A DNA stretch of 64,000 nt from Bacillus spongiae (GCF_037120725.1 NZ_JBBAXC010000006.1:186001-250000); one strand, 5' to 3'. Shown: positions 8,740 to 18,240, numbered from the stretch's first letter. Notes: generated from the sequence alone by a model not told the origin. Numbers and translations are program-made.

Positions 8740-9453
8740 ATGGCACTGATTCGTATTGTTTATTTATTTTTTTATTTATGTTTTTCACTCGTTTTTAGTA
8801 TTCCAACCTTAAGAAAAATAAAAAAATCAGTTACTTTAAACGAGGAAGAAAAAAGTCAGTCTGCTCATAAATACGCTAAGGCATGGGCAAAAAGAGTCAT
8901 TGATAATACCGGCTCTACTATTACAGTTATAGGAGAAGAACATTTACCCGAAGGGGCCGTTCTTTTCGTCAGTAATCATGAAGGGAATTTTGATATTCCA
9001 ACCTTGATGGGTTATATTCCTAAGCCATTTGGCTTTATTTCAAAAGTTGAAGTCAAAAAAGTTCCTTTAATTCGCGATTGGATGGAAGTTCTTGACTGTG
9101 TCTTTATTGATCGTAAAGATCGAAGGCAATCTGTGAAAGCATTACGTCAAGGCAGCCAACTGTTAAACAGTGGTCGATCGATGGTTATTTTTCCTGAAGG
9201 AACACGTAGTAAAGGTGGACAAATTGGCGAATTTAAAGCTGGTGGAACACGTCTAGCAAAAGATGCAAACGTTCCGATTGTCCCAATTGTTATTAAAGGA
9301 ACAGCCGATATCTATGAAAACGGACCAAAGGGGCTAAAGCCTTCACAAATTACAATTGAAATACTCCCGCCTTTTTCAAAAGAAAAAGTAGTCGAAACAG
9401 ATAGTAAGGTTATTTTATCGGAAATTCGAGAAGCAATGATACAAGCACTATAA
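8740..9453 (+). CDS. plsC: 1-acyl-sn-glycerol-3-phosphate acyltransferase
   Basis: Transfers an acyl chain to lysophosphatidic acid to give phosphatidic acid at the cytoplasmic membrane. After an N-terminal helix (LIRIVYLFFYLCFSLVFSI) come the acyltransferase blocks: block I NHEGNFD (an H-x4-D variant as N-H-E-G-N-F-D), block II DCVFIDRKDRR, block III FPEGTRSKGG and block IV VPIVPIVIKG. The ATG at 8740 has AGGAGG 7 bases upstream and starts the membrane helix, so an upstream in-frame ATG at 8641 is rejected. A terminator follows at 9461. Several plsC paralogues exist in bacilli, so which one this is cannot be said. Confidence 0.9.
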   Translation: MALIRIVYLFFYLCFSLVFSIPTLRKIKKSVTLNEEEKSQSAHKYAKAWAKRVIDNTGSTITVIGEEHLPEGAVLFVSNHEGNFDIPTLMGYIPKPFGFISKVEVKKVPLIRDWMEVLDCVFIDRKDRRQSVKALRQGSQLLNSGRSMVIFPEGTRSKGGQIGEFKAGGTRLAKDANVPIVPIVIKGTADIYENGPKGLKPSQITIEILPPFSKEKVVETDSKVILSEIREAMIQAL

Positions 9454-9460
9454 AACTAAT

Positions 9461-9500
9461 AAAAAATGGGGACCTATTTTAGTAGGGTTCCCATTTTTTA
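9461..9500 (+). terminator. Terminator after plsC
   Basis: AAAAAATGGGGACC pairs with GGGTTCCCATTTTTT, followed by TAT. Confidence 0.75.
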
Positions 9501-9664
9501 TACGATGGTTTTAACGTGAATAGATTCTTTTCGTTATCCACTTTCTTTCGAGATAAGCAGAACAAAAAGAAAAATGTGAATGGTAGAGGATAATATATAA
9601 TGATGTAGAAGTATTATAAAGATATTTTGAATAGGAGCCATTTCAATGGTATATGTTATAAACT

Positions 9665-9701
9665 AAAGAGCGACCTCCTACGTAAGAAGACGCTCTTTTT
9701 T
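9665..9701. terminator. Convergent terminator between plsC and yplQ
   Basis: AAAGAGCG and CGCTCTTT arms flank an imperfect stem, followed by a T tract. It lies between the plus-strand plsC and the minus-strand yplQ. Confidence 0.6.
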
Positions 9702-9744
9702 CGTTCGCTACATAAGAAACGAGAGTAATTTTTACCTCCTCGCT

Positions 9745-10380
9745 CTATACATAAAATAATACACAAAAATACATAAACCCACTTCCAGCCAGAACGAATA
9801 AATGCCAAATCGCATGATTGTATGGGAGTTTATCCCAAATGTAAAATATAGCCCCGATGGAGTATGAAATCCCACCTGTTAACAATAGGGCAAAACCTGT
9901 CCCTGTTAAACTTAAATATATTGGCTTAATGGCAATAATAATGAGCCAACCCATTAATAAATAGAAAAGCGTTGAGATGACATTATATCGGTCGATAAAA
10001 TAGCATTTGAAAACAATACCTGTCAAGGCTAATCCCCATACAATACCAAAAATCGTCCAACCTAAAGGACCTCTGATACTAACTAATACAAATGGTGTAT
10101 ACGTTCCAGCAATTAAAACGTAAATTGCAGAATGATCTAAAATAGCAAAAAGTCGTTTTACTGGAGAAGGTTTAAAGCTGTGAAGCATGGTTGAGAATAA
10201 GTACAGAAGTAGCATCGAAACGCCAAACACTGTAAAGCTGACGACGTGCCATGCCGTTCCTTTTTCAACGGCAAAGATAATGAGTATAACTAAGGCTGGG
10301 ATGCTTAGAAGAAATCCAATTCCATGGGTAATAGCGTTGGCGATTTCTTCCTTCCAATGAATTTGATCGTAGGTTGACAA
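9745..10380 (-). CDS. yplQ: Hemolysin III/PAQR-family membrane protein (YplQ type)
   Basis: A 211-residue protein with seven predicted membrane helices. Family marks are EEIANAITHGIGF near the N-terminus, the Ser-x3-His segment in LFSTMLHSF, DHSAIYVLIAGTYTPF in the middle, and NHAIWHLFVLAGSG at the end; the three His and the Asp form the metal site conserved in the PAQR/hemolysin III superfamily. Despite the name, a true haemolytic role is unproven; proposed roles are membrane lipid hydrolase or homeostasis. It sits in the dfrA-yplQ-ypmR neighbourhood expected for bacilli. RBS GGGGGA lies upstream of ATG 10380. Confidence 0.9.
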   Translation of the reverse strand: MSTYDQIHWKEEIANAITHGIGFLLSIPALVILIIFAVEKGTAWHVVSFTVFGVSMLLLYLFSTMLHSFKPSPVKRLFAILDHSAIYVLIAGTYTPFVLVSIRGPLGWTIFGIVWGLALTGIVFKCYFIDRYNVISTLFYLLMGWLIIIAIKPIYLSLTGTGFALLLTGGISYSIGAIFYIWDKLPYNHAIWHLFVLAGSGFMYFCVLFYV

Positions 10381-10580
10381 ACAAAGTCCCCCTTAAAGTA
10401 CAGTTATTAATTATTCTATGTTATTCCCAAAAAATCTGCAAATACTATGCTGAAAAATTTTCTTAAAGCTAACTTTCCCTATTCATAATTTATTTCCTGC
10501 TTTTAGAGCAGAAGGGGATAGAGATGTAAACTAATCTTATAATATTAATAAAATGAATCTACAATAGGGGGTAAATCGAA

Positions 10581-11249
10581 ATGTGTGGAAGGTATACAAT
10601 TACTATCCCACCTGAGGAATGGAGTCAACTTATAACAATTGATGAATGGAGTACAGAGTGGGAAATCAGCTATAATGTAGCGCCAGGACAAAAGGTATTA
10701 AGTGCTATTTATTACAATTCAAAAGTAAGAGCTGGTCCTCTTCATTGGGGACTTATCCCAAAGTGGTCTCCAAAGGGAGCGGCACCAAAACCAATGATTA
10801 ATGCAAGGGGTGAAACACTTTCAACAAAAGTAAGCTTTAAATCATTAGTCGATAAAAGGCGTTGTGTTTTTATGGCAGATAGTTTTTTTGAGTGGAAACG
10901 AAAGGGCAAAGAAAGAATACCTTATCGTTTTCAATTGGAAAATGGAGAACCCTTCGCTTTTGCCGGATTATGGGATGCGAGAGAGGAGCACGGACAAAAA
11001 CATTCGATGGGGACTATTATTACTACGAAGGCAAATGATGTAGTTCAACCGATACATGATCGAATGCCCGTTATCCTAGATACAAAAGATAAGATTCTTA
11101 ATTGGTTAAATGTGAATATTCCTTTTGACCAAGTTTCTTCTTTATTGACTCCACTAGAAGATGAGAAAATGGAGTTTTACAGAGTGTCCAATATCGTGAA
11201 TAGCAGTCAAAATAATAATGAAGAATGTATTAAGCAAATGTTTACATAA
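10581..11249 (+). CDS. SRAP/YedK-HMCES abasic-site shield protein
   Basis: SRAP-domain proteins cross-link to abasic sites in single-stranded DNA through the N-terminal cysteine. The full set is present: Cys2 directly after Met (MCGRYTI), Asn in YNVAPGQ, INARGET, Glu in DSFFEWKR and His in PIHDRMPVIL. Length 222 fits YedK and the B. subtilis YoaM/YobE/YoqW group. RBS GGGGG is 9 bases upstream of the ATG, and processing must expose Cys2 as the N-terminus. It is monocistronic; no SOS box was recognised upstream, though a TATAAT is present at 10538-10543. Confidence 0.93.
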   Translation: MCGRYTITIPPEEWSQLITIDEWSTEWEISYNVAPGQKVLSAIYYNSKVRAGPLHWGLIPKWSPKGAAPKPMINARGETLSTKVSFKSLVDKRRCVFMADSFFEWKRKGKERIPYRFQLENGEPFAFAGLWDAREEHGQKHSMGTIITTKANDVVQPIHDRMPVILDTKDKILNWLNVNIPFDQVSSLLTPLEDEKMEFYRVSNIVNSSQNNNEECIKQMFT

Positions 11250-11460
11250 TGTATAGGAGTTCTATCACGTTAAAAGTAGACTTATCAATAGGAGCCGTTA
11301 CTTCGTATGCCTAGGATGGACGATACTATTGAAACACTTCGTTTGTTTTTTTCTAATTATAGAATAAAGAACAGTTATTTTTAAGAGCAAGATATATGTA
11401 CTCTATTATTCTAAAATAATAGCACTATGATGTTTTTGCAATGGGTGACTCTTGTGGTAG

Positions 11461-11489
11461 TTCACAACAGAAATAATTATCGTTATAAT
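11461..11489 (+). promoter_or_regulatory. Sigma-A promoter of degV-family gene
   Basis: TTCACA (5 of 6) and TATAAT (6 of 6) with a 17-base spacer, 35 bases before the start codon at 11524. The gap 11250-11460 shows no gene. Confidence 0.65.
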
Positions 11490-11523
11490 AGGGTTGAATG
11501 GTATATAGTAAGGATGTGTAATC

Positions 11524-12366
11524 ATGACTAAAATAAAAATAGTAACAGATTCAACCGCTGACTTATCAGAAAAGGAAATAGCCGAAAATAATATACACGT
11601 CGTTCCACTATCACTCTCTGTTGATGGTGAGAATTATTTAGATCGTGTCGATATTACGCCAAAAGACTTTATTGAAAAAATGAAAAAATCGCCTGAATTA
11701 CCTAAGAGTTCTCAACCCCCAGTCGGCACCTTTTTAGAGCTATATGATGAGCTTGGCAAGGACGGAAGTCATATTATTTCCATACATATGACGGGGAAAA
11801 TGAGTGGAACCGTTCGTTCAGCACAAAGTGCAGCTGACATGAGTAATAGTAATGTCACGGTTATTGATTCTTTATTCATTTCAAAAGGACTAGCATTTCA
11901 AGTAATGGAAGCAGCCGACATGAGTAAGGAAGGAAAAGATGTAGAAGGAATAGTAAATAGATTAGCTGAAGTTAGAGCTGCTACAAAACTATTTGTTGTT
12001 GTGGACACACTTGACAACCTCGTTAAAGGTGGAAGAATTGGAAAGGGAAAAGCATTACTCGGCTCACTATTAAACATTAAACCAATTGCCTCTTTAGAAG
12101 GTGCTGAATATACGCCAGTCACAAAAGTTAGAAGTCATTCGCAAGTAGTGAAATTTCTAGTCAAACAGTTATCAGAAGATATTCAAGGAAAAACGTTAAA
12201 GAAAATTGGACTTTGCCATGCAGATGGACTTGAACTAGCCAAAATGTTAAAAGATAAAATCATAAAAGAAACGGGCTTTGATTCTTTTGAGATTGAAGAA
12301 ACGACGCCCGTCATTTCAACTCATACCGGAGTTGGCGCGATTGGGTTTGAATACTACGCAGAATAG
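11524..12366 (+). CDS. DegV family fatty-acid-binding protein
   Basis: DegV/FakB-type proteins bind a fatty acid in a deep pocket and, where a FakA kinase exists, present it for phosphorylation. Seen here: KIVTDSTADLSEKEIAE at the start, PKSSQPPVGTF in the ligand lid region, HMTGKMSGTVRSAQ (the SGT residues that hold the carboxylate), TLDNLVKGGRIGK and the C-terminal HTGVGAIGFEYY. The 280-residue length is normal. It has its own promoter and terminator, so it is monocistronic. Which fatty acid it prefers cannot be told. Confidence 0.92.
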   Translation: MTKIKIVTDSTADLSEKEIAENNIHVVPLSLSVDGENYLDRVDITPKDFIEKMKKSPELPKSSQPPVGTFLELYDELGKDGSHIISIHMTGKMSGTVRSAQSAADMSNSNVTVIDSLFISKGLAFQVMEAADMSKEGKDVEGIVNRLAEVRAATKLFVVVDTLDNLVKGGRIGKGKALLGSLLNIKPIASLEGAEYTPVTKVRSHSQVVKFLVKQLSEDIQGKTLKKIGLCHADGLELAKMLKDKIIKETGFDSFEIEETTPVISTHTGVGAIGFEYYAE

Positions 12367-12396
12367 CTGTTTCCATAGAGGAGACAGCTTTTTTTA
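12365..12396 (+). terminator. Terminator after degV-family gene
   Basis: AGCTGTTTCC pairs with GGAGACAGCT (one G-T pair) across a short loop, then eight T. Confidence 0.8.
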
Positions 12397-12777
12397 TTAG
12401 TGAGTAGGAAATGGGGTGACGCTTAATCCAAAGAGAACCTTCTGAGGCAGCCATTGGGAAGATTAATTGGATATGGGTTAATGTTGATTGGAAAAGGACA
12501 CCTCGGCTGATTAGAAAGTAGCAAAAACCTGAGCTGTTTATGTTTCACATCTATAAGTTGGTATGTAATAGGGAGTTCCTTTAAGGTTTTAACAAAAAAG
12601 CATCGGCAAGCATTTCAGCATAGAAAAGCTAGTTTCGACTAGGTTGTTTACAAGGGCCTTCCTTCCAGGTATTTTCAATTAATCATGCAATAAAGCGGGT
12701 ATCAGTTCAAAATATTTTTTAAGGGTTATTTATAAAACCTACAACTTGTAATCTATGTGAGAAACTAAAAGATTCAT
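12397..12777. other. Gap without recognisable gene
   Basis: About 380 bases with stops in all frames, between the degV terminator and the 3' end of the minus-strand pantothenate kinase gene. Nothing further seen. Confidence 0.4.
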
Positions 12778-13596
12778 TCAAGGAAGAGTTAGCAATGCTC
12801 CTACAGCTCCACTGAATTCGCCATCTTCCAAAAAGATTGGTTTCTTTTCTTTCATAATCGTGTATTCTTCAATCATTTCTTTTAAGAGTAGGTTTGAACG
12901 AAAGGTTGAACCTATGTATACGATAGAGTTTGTATCAAAACGATGGGCTGCCTGACAACAAATGGTGACGACCGTCTCTGCAATGAGCCCTATAATGGAA
13001 GCCAGTATATCAGGCTCTGACGGTTTTCTATCCATAAAGCGATGAACATTTCCGAAGTTACTTGCTGTAAGATTTTCTGGAATAGGGGGAGTTATTCCTT
13101 CGAAAATATCCTTTACTGTAATATCAACACCATCTCTCTTTCCTTTTGCAGCTGTTTGTACAAGTTGGTTATAATCAGCTATTCCGGATAATAAATAGGC
13201 TAGGCCCATTAAGGTTCCTCCACCAACACCAGTTCCTCCGATTCTCTCTTGTTTTCCATCAACTATATGATGAATCGATGTTCCTGTTCCGATATTTGCT
13301 AAAATAAATTGTTTTTCTAGTAAGAGATTATTTTGGCGGGCTAAAAGTTGTACCCCTTTGCAAGTAGCATCAAACTCGACGATTGATGTTACAGGCTTCA
13401 TTATTTGTTTGGCTAGTAATTGATGCTTTCCGCCAGTGACACAGATTTCTGCAGTTGGAGCATACTCGGAAAGCCAATTAACAACCTCGTTCATCTGTGA
13501 GGAAGGGAAGGTTCTTTTTTCCATGATGCTATTTTCTAGAGTCGCCATTTTGACAAGTGTTCCACCGGCATCAATGCCAATGCTAGAATAATTCAT
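12778..13596 (-). CDS. coaW: Type II pantothenate kinase
   Basis: Phosphorylates pantothenate, the first step of coenzyme A synthesis. This is the staphylococcal/eukaryote-like type: ASKHA-fold ATPase with SSIGIDAGGTLVKMA (phosphate 1 loop) at the N-terminus, LANIGTGTSIHHI and RIGGTGVGGGTLMGL (phosphate 2 and the family glycine-rich segment) and SIVYIGSTFRSN near the C-terminus. Length 272 agrees with CoaW of staphylococci and some bacilli. Type II enzymes are not feedback-inhibited by CoA in staphylococci; whether that holds here is unknown. Monocistronic on the minus strand, RBS GGAGAG upstream of the ATG. Confidence 0.9.
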   Translation of the reverse strand: MNYSSIGIDAGGTLVKMATLENSIMEKRTFPSSQMNEVVNWLSEYAPTAEICVTGGKHQLLAKQIMKPVTSIVEFDATCKGVQLLARQNNLLLEKQFILANIGTGTSIHHIVDGKQERIGGTGVGGGTLMGLAYLLSGIADYNQLVQTAAKGKRDGVDITVKDIFEGITPPIPENLTASNFGNVHRFMDRKPSEPDILASIIGLIAETVVTICCQAAHRFDTNSIVYIGSTFRSNLLLKEMIEEYTIMKEKKPIFLEDGEFSGAVGALLTLP

Positions 13597-13712
13597 TTGT
13601 ATCTCTCCGTTTCTTGGAATGGTTCACTTTCCAAGATGATGTTTGATTATTATAGGTCCAAGCATCTGAAAGTGTAAGTTATTACTTATTTGTGCAAAAA
13701 GTTTTTCATGTT

Positions 13713-14597
13713 TCAATAAAAAAACTTTTTAATTTCTTCAATAACCGTTTCAGTATCGTCCCAATGTAACATATGAGTAGTATCTTCAATTTTTTTGACT
13801 ACAATTTTAGAGTTATTTTTCACATCTTCCAATAATGTATCATTAATGATCGTAAACTCTTTTGGTAATGTAGCCACTAATAACAATATATTATCTTCTA
13901 ACTCTCTATAAATTTGTTTAACTGGGGAGTTGGCCATAGACTTTATTACTGAACTTACTACTTCTGCATCAACGATAAGCTTCACTTTCCCATTAATCTC
14001 TTTAACGTAATCCATCGATGCTCTTTTTTTATTATGAGACCAATTTCGATTTGATTGAGCTTCTTCATGGAGAAAGGCTTCAAAATTTGAATATTCAAAT
14101 GTATGAAAGGATTCTGTTGTATATTGAATTTCCTTCTCCACATTGTTGATGTTTGGCCATTTCCATCCAGGTTTATTTGCTAATTCATCAACAATTTTAT
14201 AAAAATCATCTTTCGTTGTATAGCCTCCATCAATTAATAATGTCTTGATAACCATAAACCCATACTCTTTCATAAAATGAAGGGCGATATCTGCTCCATA
14301 TGAATGTGCTAATAAGTAACACTTTTCTACATTCAGTTTGTTTATGATGGTATACAACCATTTCGTCATATTTACCATTTCATATTCTTTTTCTGTTGTA
14401 AACTTATCACTTTTACCATGTCCAGGAAGATCAATAGAAATTATTTTATATTCTTTTTTTAAAGCTTCACTTATTTCTATGAAGCTCAAACTTGTATTTC
14501 CTAATCCGTGTAAACAAACGATGGTTGGCAAAATATTTTCTCCCCAAACATTGCATCTTACACGATAGTTATCTATCGACAAAAATTTTTCTTCCAT
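13713..14597 (-). CDS. Alpha/beta-fold hydrolase
   Basis: 294 residues with the classic hydrolase order: oxyanion-hole strand IVCLHGLGNTS, IDLPGHGKSD, nucleophile elbow LAHSYGADIA (Ser in A-H-S-Y-G), a lid of helices rich in Trp and Lys, and the base in EDTTHMLHWDD near the end. The Asp of the triad is probably after strand 6, in KLIVDAE or LLVATL nearby. Substrate unknown; such proteins act on esters, epoxides or C-C bonds. It stands alone on the minus strand. Confidence 0.82.
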   Translation of the reverse strand: MEEKFLSIDNYRVRCNVWGENILPTIVCLHGLGNTSLSFIEISEALKKEYKIISIDLPGHGKSDKFTTEKEYEMVNMTKWLYTIINKLNVEKCYLLAHSYGADIALHFMKEYGFMVIKTLLIDGGYTTKDDFYKIVDELANKPGWKWPNINNVEKEIQYTTESFHTFEYSNFEAFLHEEAQSNRNWSHNKKRASMDYVKEINGKVKLIVDAEVVSSVIKSMANSPVKQIYRELEDNILLLVATLPKEFTIINDTLLEDVKNNSKIVVKKIEDTTHMLHWDDTETVIEEIKKFFY

Positions 14598-15712
14598 ACA
14601 AGTACCTCATTTCATTGTTTGCTGATCCATTCAACTAACTGAAAGTAGAGAATTAAGTCACCACTATAGAAAGACCATATCAATCATTTTACAGCAGAAA
14701 TTATACAAGCACTAGTGAAAAAGGGATAATATAGAGTTACTGTAAGTAATTAGAATACGGTATGGATGGTTAGAAATATAACGGTATTTCCTTCATTACG
14801 TTATATTTTTATTTACCAAAATGAAGCGGATATCGAAGGACGCAAATGAAACCTTTCAAACGGTTATTCGTAAAGAAAGACTAGCGATTATGACAAAGGG
14901 CTTAGTTGTAAACTCAACATGATAATCTTATGTCCTTTTCATAAAGGGGGTAGGTGGAGATGTTTAATAGGTTAAAGAAAGAAATAGTAGGATGTTGAAC
15001 ATTCCTCTCAAAGTGGATTCAAAAAAAGATAAAATAAGATGAAAGTGATGGGCAATGGTCACCATTAGCACCCTTACTCTAGATAGAAGCATAGAGGTAA
15101 AAAAAGTTGATGCACCAATAAAAGATGCCATTCATGATGCCCGAATATCAGTGGAAATACACAAGAAAAAAATTGAGGAAGTCAGGTCACCCTTACATGT
15201 GATCAAAATAGCCATCGAATGGTATGGAAACCTTAGAATGGATAGACGTACTTAGATGTATTAAATATATACAACATTCCTTAATATAAAATTTGCTGCT
15301 TTTTGCTTACAAAGACTTAGTCCCTTTTCCCATATTTTTCATAAACTATGAATAATAGCATATAAATCGAATGAATATATAGAATCTCACTTTGAAAATA
15401 TTTTTGATCTCTATAATGAAATGACCTTATTGTGAGATTGGTTGAATGAGGTTGATGTAGCTTTTGGTTGGTAAAGGAGGGGACAAACGATTCCTGATTA
15501 TGAAAGGAAATTATAAAAAATAAGAGATTTTTTATATAATACCTCAATGTATTACACAATATAGTAAAGAAGGTTCTCGTTTATCCTACGTATGTAAACG
15601 ACAGCTTTAAATGAAATAATGAGAGCTATTGTGCACTTGTTATAATCGATTATGCTACATTCATGTTATTTCATGTCAGTATTCAATTCATCCTAAGAAT
15701 GGCAGAGAAAGT
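14598..15712. other. 1.1-kb gap, possibly decayed; one doubtful short frame
   Basis: No conserved gene recognised. A 66-codon plus-strand frame (15055-15255, beginning MVTISTLTLDRS) has no convincing RBS and matches no family known to me. Short open stretches around 14820-14920 and 14959-14996 (the latter with GGGGGTAGGTGGAG ahead of it) end early. The stretch may be remains of a lost gene. Confidence 0.3.
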
Positions 15713-16546
15713 GTGAGTAAAATTTTGAAGAAATGGATGGTTCAAGTTGTCATAATCCTGTTTTTAACAGGATGTTCATCTAATCAAGCAAACGCATTTC
15801 TGACTACAAAACAAGTTAGTTTACTTCCAAAGCAAGAAATTCCCGCTAATTTTTTTCCTAGGGAGTTAAAAGTCGTTTCAATCGGTGATTCGCTAACCCA
15901 AGGAATTGGAGATAGCACGAATAGTGGAGGATATATTCCACATTTAACGCAATCATTTAATAGCTTAAAGGAGATAAAAAGTACGGAATTTATAAATTTA
16001 GGAAAAAAAGGGCTGAAAACATCAGGCTTACTTAAGCAGCTAGAAGACTCAAGTGTTCGAGAAGAAATAGAAATGGCGGATATTGTCATGATTACCATCG
16101 GTGGAAATGATTTAATGTCTGTTATTAAAAGAAATTTTACTTCCTTAACATTAGAATTATTTTCAACTGAATCCTCTCTTTATCAGGAACGATTAACAAC
16201 GGTTTTAACAAAAATTAGACATATTAATCAAGATGCCGGAATTGTATTAATTGGGATTTATAATCCTTTTTTGTTCCTTTTCTCAAAGGTTCCGGAAACA
16301 GAAAGTATTTTAAAAGACTGGAATGCTGTTAGTGAACGAACAGTAATTAATTCTGTTGAAAATGCGTTCTTTGTTAATATCGCTGACCTTTTTATGAACA
16401 TAGAAGAGAAATTGCTATCAGATGACTTTTTTCATCCTAATGACCTTGGATACCAACGAATTAGTGAGAGAGTGTTTGAGTTTTTATCAAAGGGGAATAG
16501 ATTTGAAACATTAATTGAAAATAGTCTGATCAAAAATGAGGAGTAA
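15713..16546 (+). CDS. ypmR: SGNH/GDSL lipoprotein hydrolase (YpmR type)
   Basis: Secreted lipid-anchored esterase-like protein. Starting at GTG 15713 gives a signal peptide with positive KILKKW, hydrophobic VVIILFL and lipobox L-T-G-C, so the mature protein starts at Cys. SGNH blocks follow: GDSLTQGIGD (block I Ser), GKKGLKTSGLL, TIGGNDLM (block III Asn) and DDFFHPNDLGYQ (block V Asp-His). The longer in-frame start at 15629 would place Cys-rich sequence before the signal and is rejected. It is followed after 2 bases by ypmS, as in B. subtilis. Natural substrate unknown. Confidence 0.9.
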   Translation: MSKILKKWMVQVVIILFLTGCSSNQANAFLTTKQVSLLPKQEIPANFFPRELKVVSIGDSLTQGIGDSTNSGGYIPHLTQSFNSLKEIKSTEFINLGKKGLKTSGLLKQLEDSSVREEIEMADIVMITIGGNDLMSVIKRNFTSLTLELFSTESSLYQERLTTVLTKIRHINQDAGIVLIGIYNPFLFLFSKVPETESILKDWNAVSERTVINSVENAFFVNIADLFMNIEEKLLSDDFFHPNDLGYQRISERVFEFLSKGNRFETLIENSLIKNEE

Positions 16547-16548
16547 AT

Positions 16549-17142
16549 ATGAAAAATAGGTGGAAATTAGCTTTTTTCACATTATTGGTTTTCGTGCTTA
16601 TTGTCTTAATTGTGATATTTTCTTTCCTTTTTAAACCCATCGAGGATGATGACATTGTCTATAAGCAAATTGATAGGGAGAAAGAAGATATTCCTTTAGA
16701 ATTGACGACCAATAAAGAAAATCTAACGAATTTGATCGATTTATATATAAATGAGAACCATTTAAATGGACCGATTGACTATTCAGTGAAGTTAACGGAT
16801 CAAATTGAACTATATGGAACAATGGCCGTTTTCACTGGAAGTATCGATTTAAAAATGACGTTTGAACCTCAGGTATTAAGCAATGGCGATTTAATATTAA
16901 AACAGAAAACGATTTCTTTAGGGACGATTAATTTGCCCGTTCCTTATGTGTTGAAGTTTATTCGTGATTCATATAAATTGCCTGAATGGGTCAAAATTCA
17001 ACCAAATGAAGAGTCCATTTACGTTGCATTGACAGAAATGAAATTAAAAAGTGGCTTAAGCGTGCATGCTAAAACATTTGATTTAGCCACGGATCAAATT
17101 TCATTTATGTTATATGTATCAGATAAGACCGTTCAACCTTAG
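16549..17142 (+). CDS. ypmS: YpmS family membrane-anchored protein (DUF2140)
   Basis: 197 residues with a single N-terminal membrane helix (LAFFTLLVFVLIVLIVIFSF) and an extracytoplasmic domain with PVPYVLKFIRDSYKLPEWVKIQPNEES, characteristic of the YpmS group. The ATG is 3 bases after the ypmR stop and the RBS GAGGAG overlaps the ypmR end, so they form an operon. Role unknown; linkage suggests a shared task at the cell surface with YpmR. A terminator closes the operon at 17148-17181. Confidence 0.88.
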   Translation: MKNRWKLAFFTLLVFVLIVLIVIFSFLFKPIEDDDIVYKQIDREKEDIPLELTTNKENLTNLIDLYINENHLNGPIDYSVKLTDQIELYGTMAVFTGSIDLKMTFEPQVLSNGDLILKQKTISLGTINLPVPYVLKFIRDSYKLPEWVKIQPNEESIYVALTEMKLKSGLSVHAKTFDLATDQISFMLYVSDKTVQP

Positions 17143-17147
17143 AGAGG

Positions 17148-17181
17148 AAAACGAGCTTAGCTATGAGCATAAGCTCGTTTT
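17148..17181. terminator. Convergent bidirectional terminator
   Basis: Perfect 12-bp arms AAAACGAGCTTA/TAAGCTCGTTTT between plus-strand ypmS and the minus-strand DUF4397 gene. Confidence 0.85.
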
Positions 17182-17183
17182 GT

Positions 17184-17930
17184 CTATCCTTTTATTACAA
17201 GTGATTCTAATGGTGGTTCACCGTCAACGAAACCAACGATAAGAACGGTGTAGCTTTCATTTGGCCTTAGAGTAAGAGTAGGGATTGAAAGAGCAACGGT
17301 GTTTGTTCCTGCTATTCTTGCTTCTAAGTCAACGGGCATTGGGGAAAGTGGTAAGTAGTCGGTGGCTTGTTTAAACGAAATATTTGGAAATACGACATCT
17401 CCTCCTTTAACAGCAATATCTACGGCAGGTGCATCTGGTGATAAGTGGATGGAACGAATTTTTGTTTCGTTTGGATGTACTCTAGGCTTATCCTCATAAG
17501 GTAATAGCTGTAGTTTTTCACTAGTTCCAAGGATGGTGTAAGTGTAAATTTTACCTTCTTCGACAGCTATTTTTTTACTAATAATAGTAGTTACAGAATC
17601 GCCAGTTGGGTAAATATCAATGTGATATTTTCCAGTAGGGAAAGTTAAATAATCACTAACTTCTTTAAAAGCTATATTTTTAAGAACCTTTTTGCCGTTT
17701 ACAAATACATCTACATTCATCGAGTCAGGAGAGGCATGAAGGAAACGAACATATGCGGGTAAATGAGCATACTGTGTCATCTCGGAGCGCGGTGATTGAA
17801 GGGCTTTGTTCATATTATCTAAATGTTTTTGATAATAATGGATGTGTTTGTTTGGATCTGTATATTTATAATAATGAGCTAACAAATCATAAAAGGCTGC
17901 TTTTTCTAAATATTTGTGTGAGTAGTTCAA
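17184..17930 (-). CDS. Two-domain DUF4397 protein
   Basis: 248 residues. After a basic, Tyr-rich helix (about 1-60) come two similar beta domains, each starting with the family pattern: AYVRFLHASPDSMNVDVFVN and IRSIHLSPDAPAVDIAVKGG. DUF4397 domains resemble Ig-like surface modules and are found in Bacillus coat or cell-surface proteins. No signal peptide or membrane helix is visible, so export, if any, is by another route or the protein joins the spore coat from the mother cell. TTG 17930 is chosen since GGAGG is 7 bases from it; the earlier TTG is too close. Confidence 0.82.
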   Translation of the reverse strand: MNYSHKYLEKAAFYDLLAHYYKYTDPNKHIHYYQKHLDNMNKALQSPRSEMTQYAHLPAYVRFLHASPDSMNVDVFVNGKKVLKNIAFKEVSDYLTFPTGKYHIDIYPTGDSVTTIISKKIAVEEGKIYTYTILGTSEKLQLLPYEDKPRVHPNETKIRSIHLSPDAPAVDIAVKGGDVVFPNISFKQATDYLPLSPMPVDLEARIAGTNTVALSIPTLTLRPNESYTVLIVGFVDGEPPLESLVIKG

Positions 17931-18072
17931 AGTCAAACCTCCATTCTATAGTTGTTACGTCAATACAATATGCAAAGGACAAAAAATGGGTGAATGTACA
18001 AAATATCCCTTGCAATTATTCTCGAAATATAGGATAATGAATTTAATTATTGAAGAAGGAAGGTGTTGTGTT

Positions 18073-18156
18073 ATGAGAAAAATGCATATTCAATTCACTC
18101 AACAACAGATGTTTATCGACTATAACACGTCCCTTCCTTTACGGATGGCTTTTTAA
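18073..18156 (+). CDS. 27-residue ORF with strong RBS, unknown
   Basis: ATG 18073 follows GAAGGAAGGTGTTGTGTT and the frame reads MRKMHIQFTQQQMFIDYNTS before ending LPLRMAF at TAA. A hairpin with a T tract begins 32 bases after the stop and directly precedes the RsgA-type gene, so it could be a leader peptide, a small protein or the truncated start of a lost gene. No family recognised. Confidence 0.35.
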   Translation: MRKMHIQFTQQQMFIDYNTSLPLRMAF

Positions 18157-18187
18157 TCATTGCTACTATTGAATGACTGACATGATG

Positions 18188-18225
18188 AAAATCCATGGGA
18201 CGTGTAAACGCCTATGGATTTTTTA
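18188..18225 (+). terminator. Hairpin with T tract upstream of RsgA-type gene
   Basis: AAAATCCATGGG and CCTATGGATTTTTT pair imperfectly. The downstream gene starts 16 bases later, so the hairpin could act as an attenuator rather than a plain terminator. Confidence 0.5.
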
Positions 18226-18240
18226 TTATGGAGGAAAACG

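Noticed and set aside
9745..10380. Hemolysin III gene as a virulence toxin
   Set aside because: The family name is historical; PAQR-like metal residues and a core-genome position point to a membrane homeostasis role.
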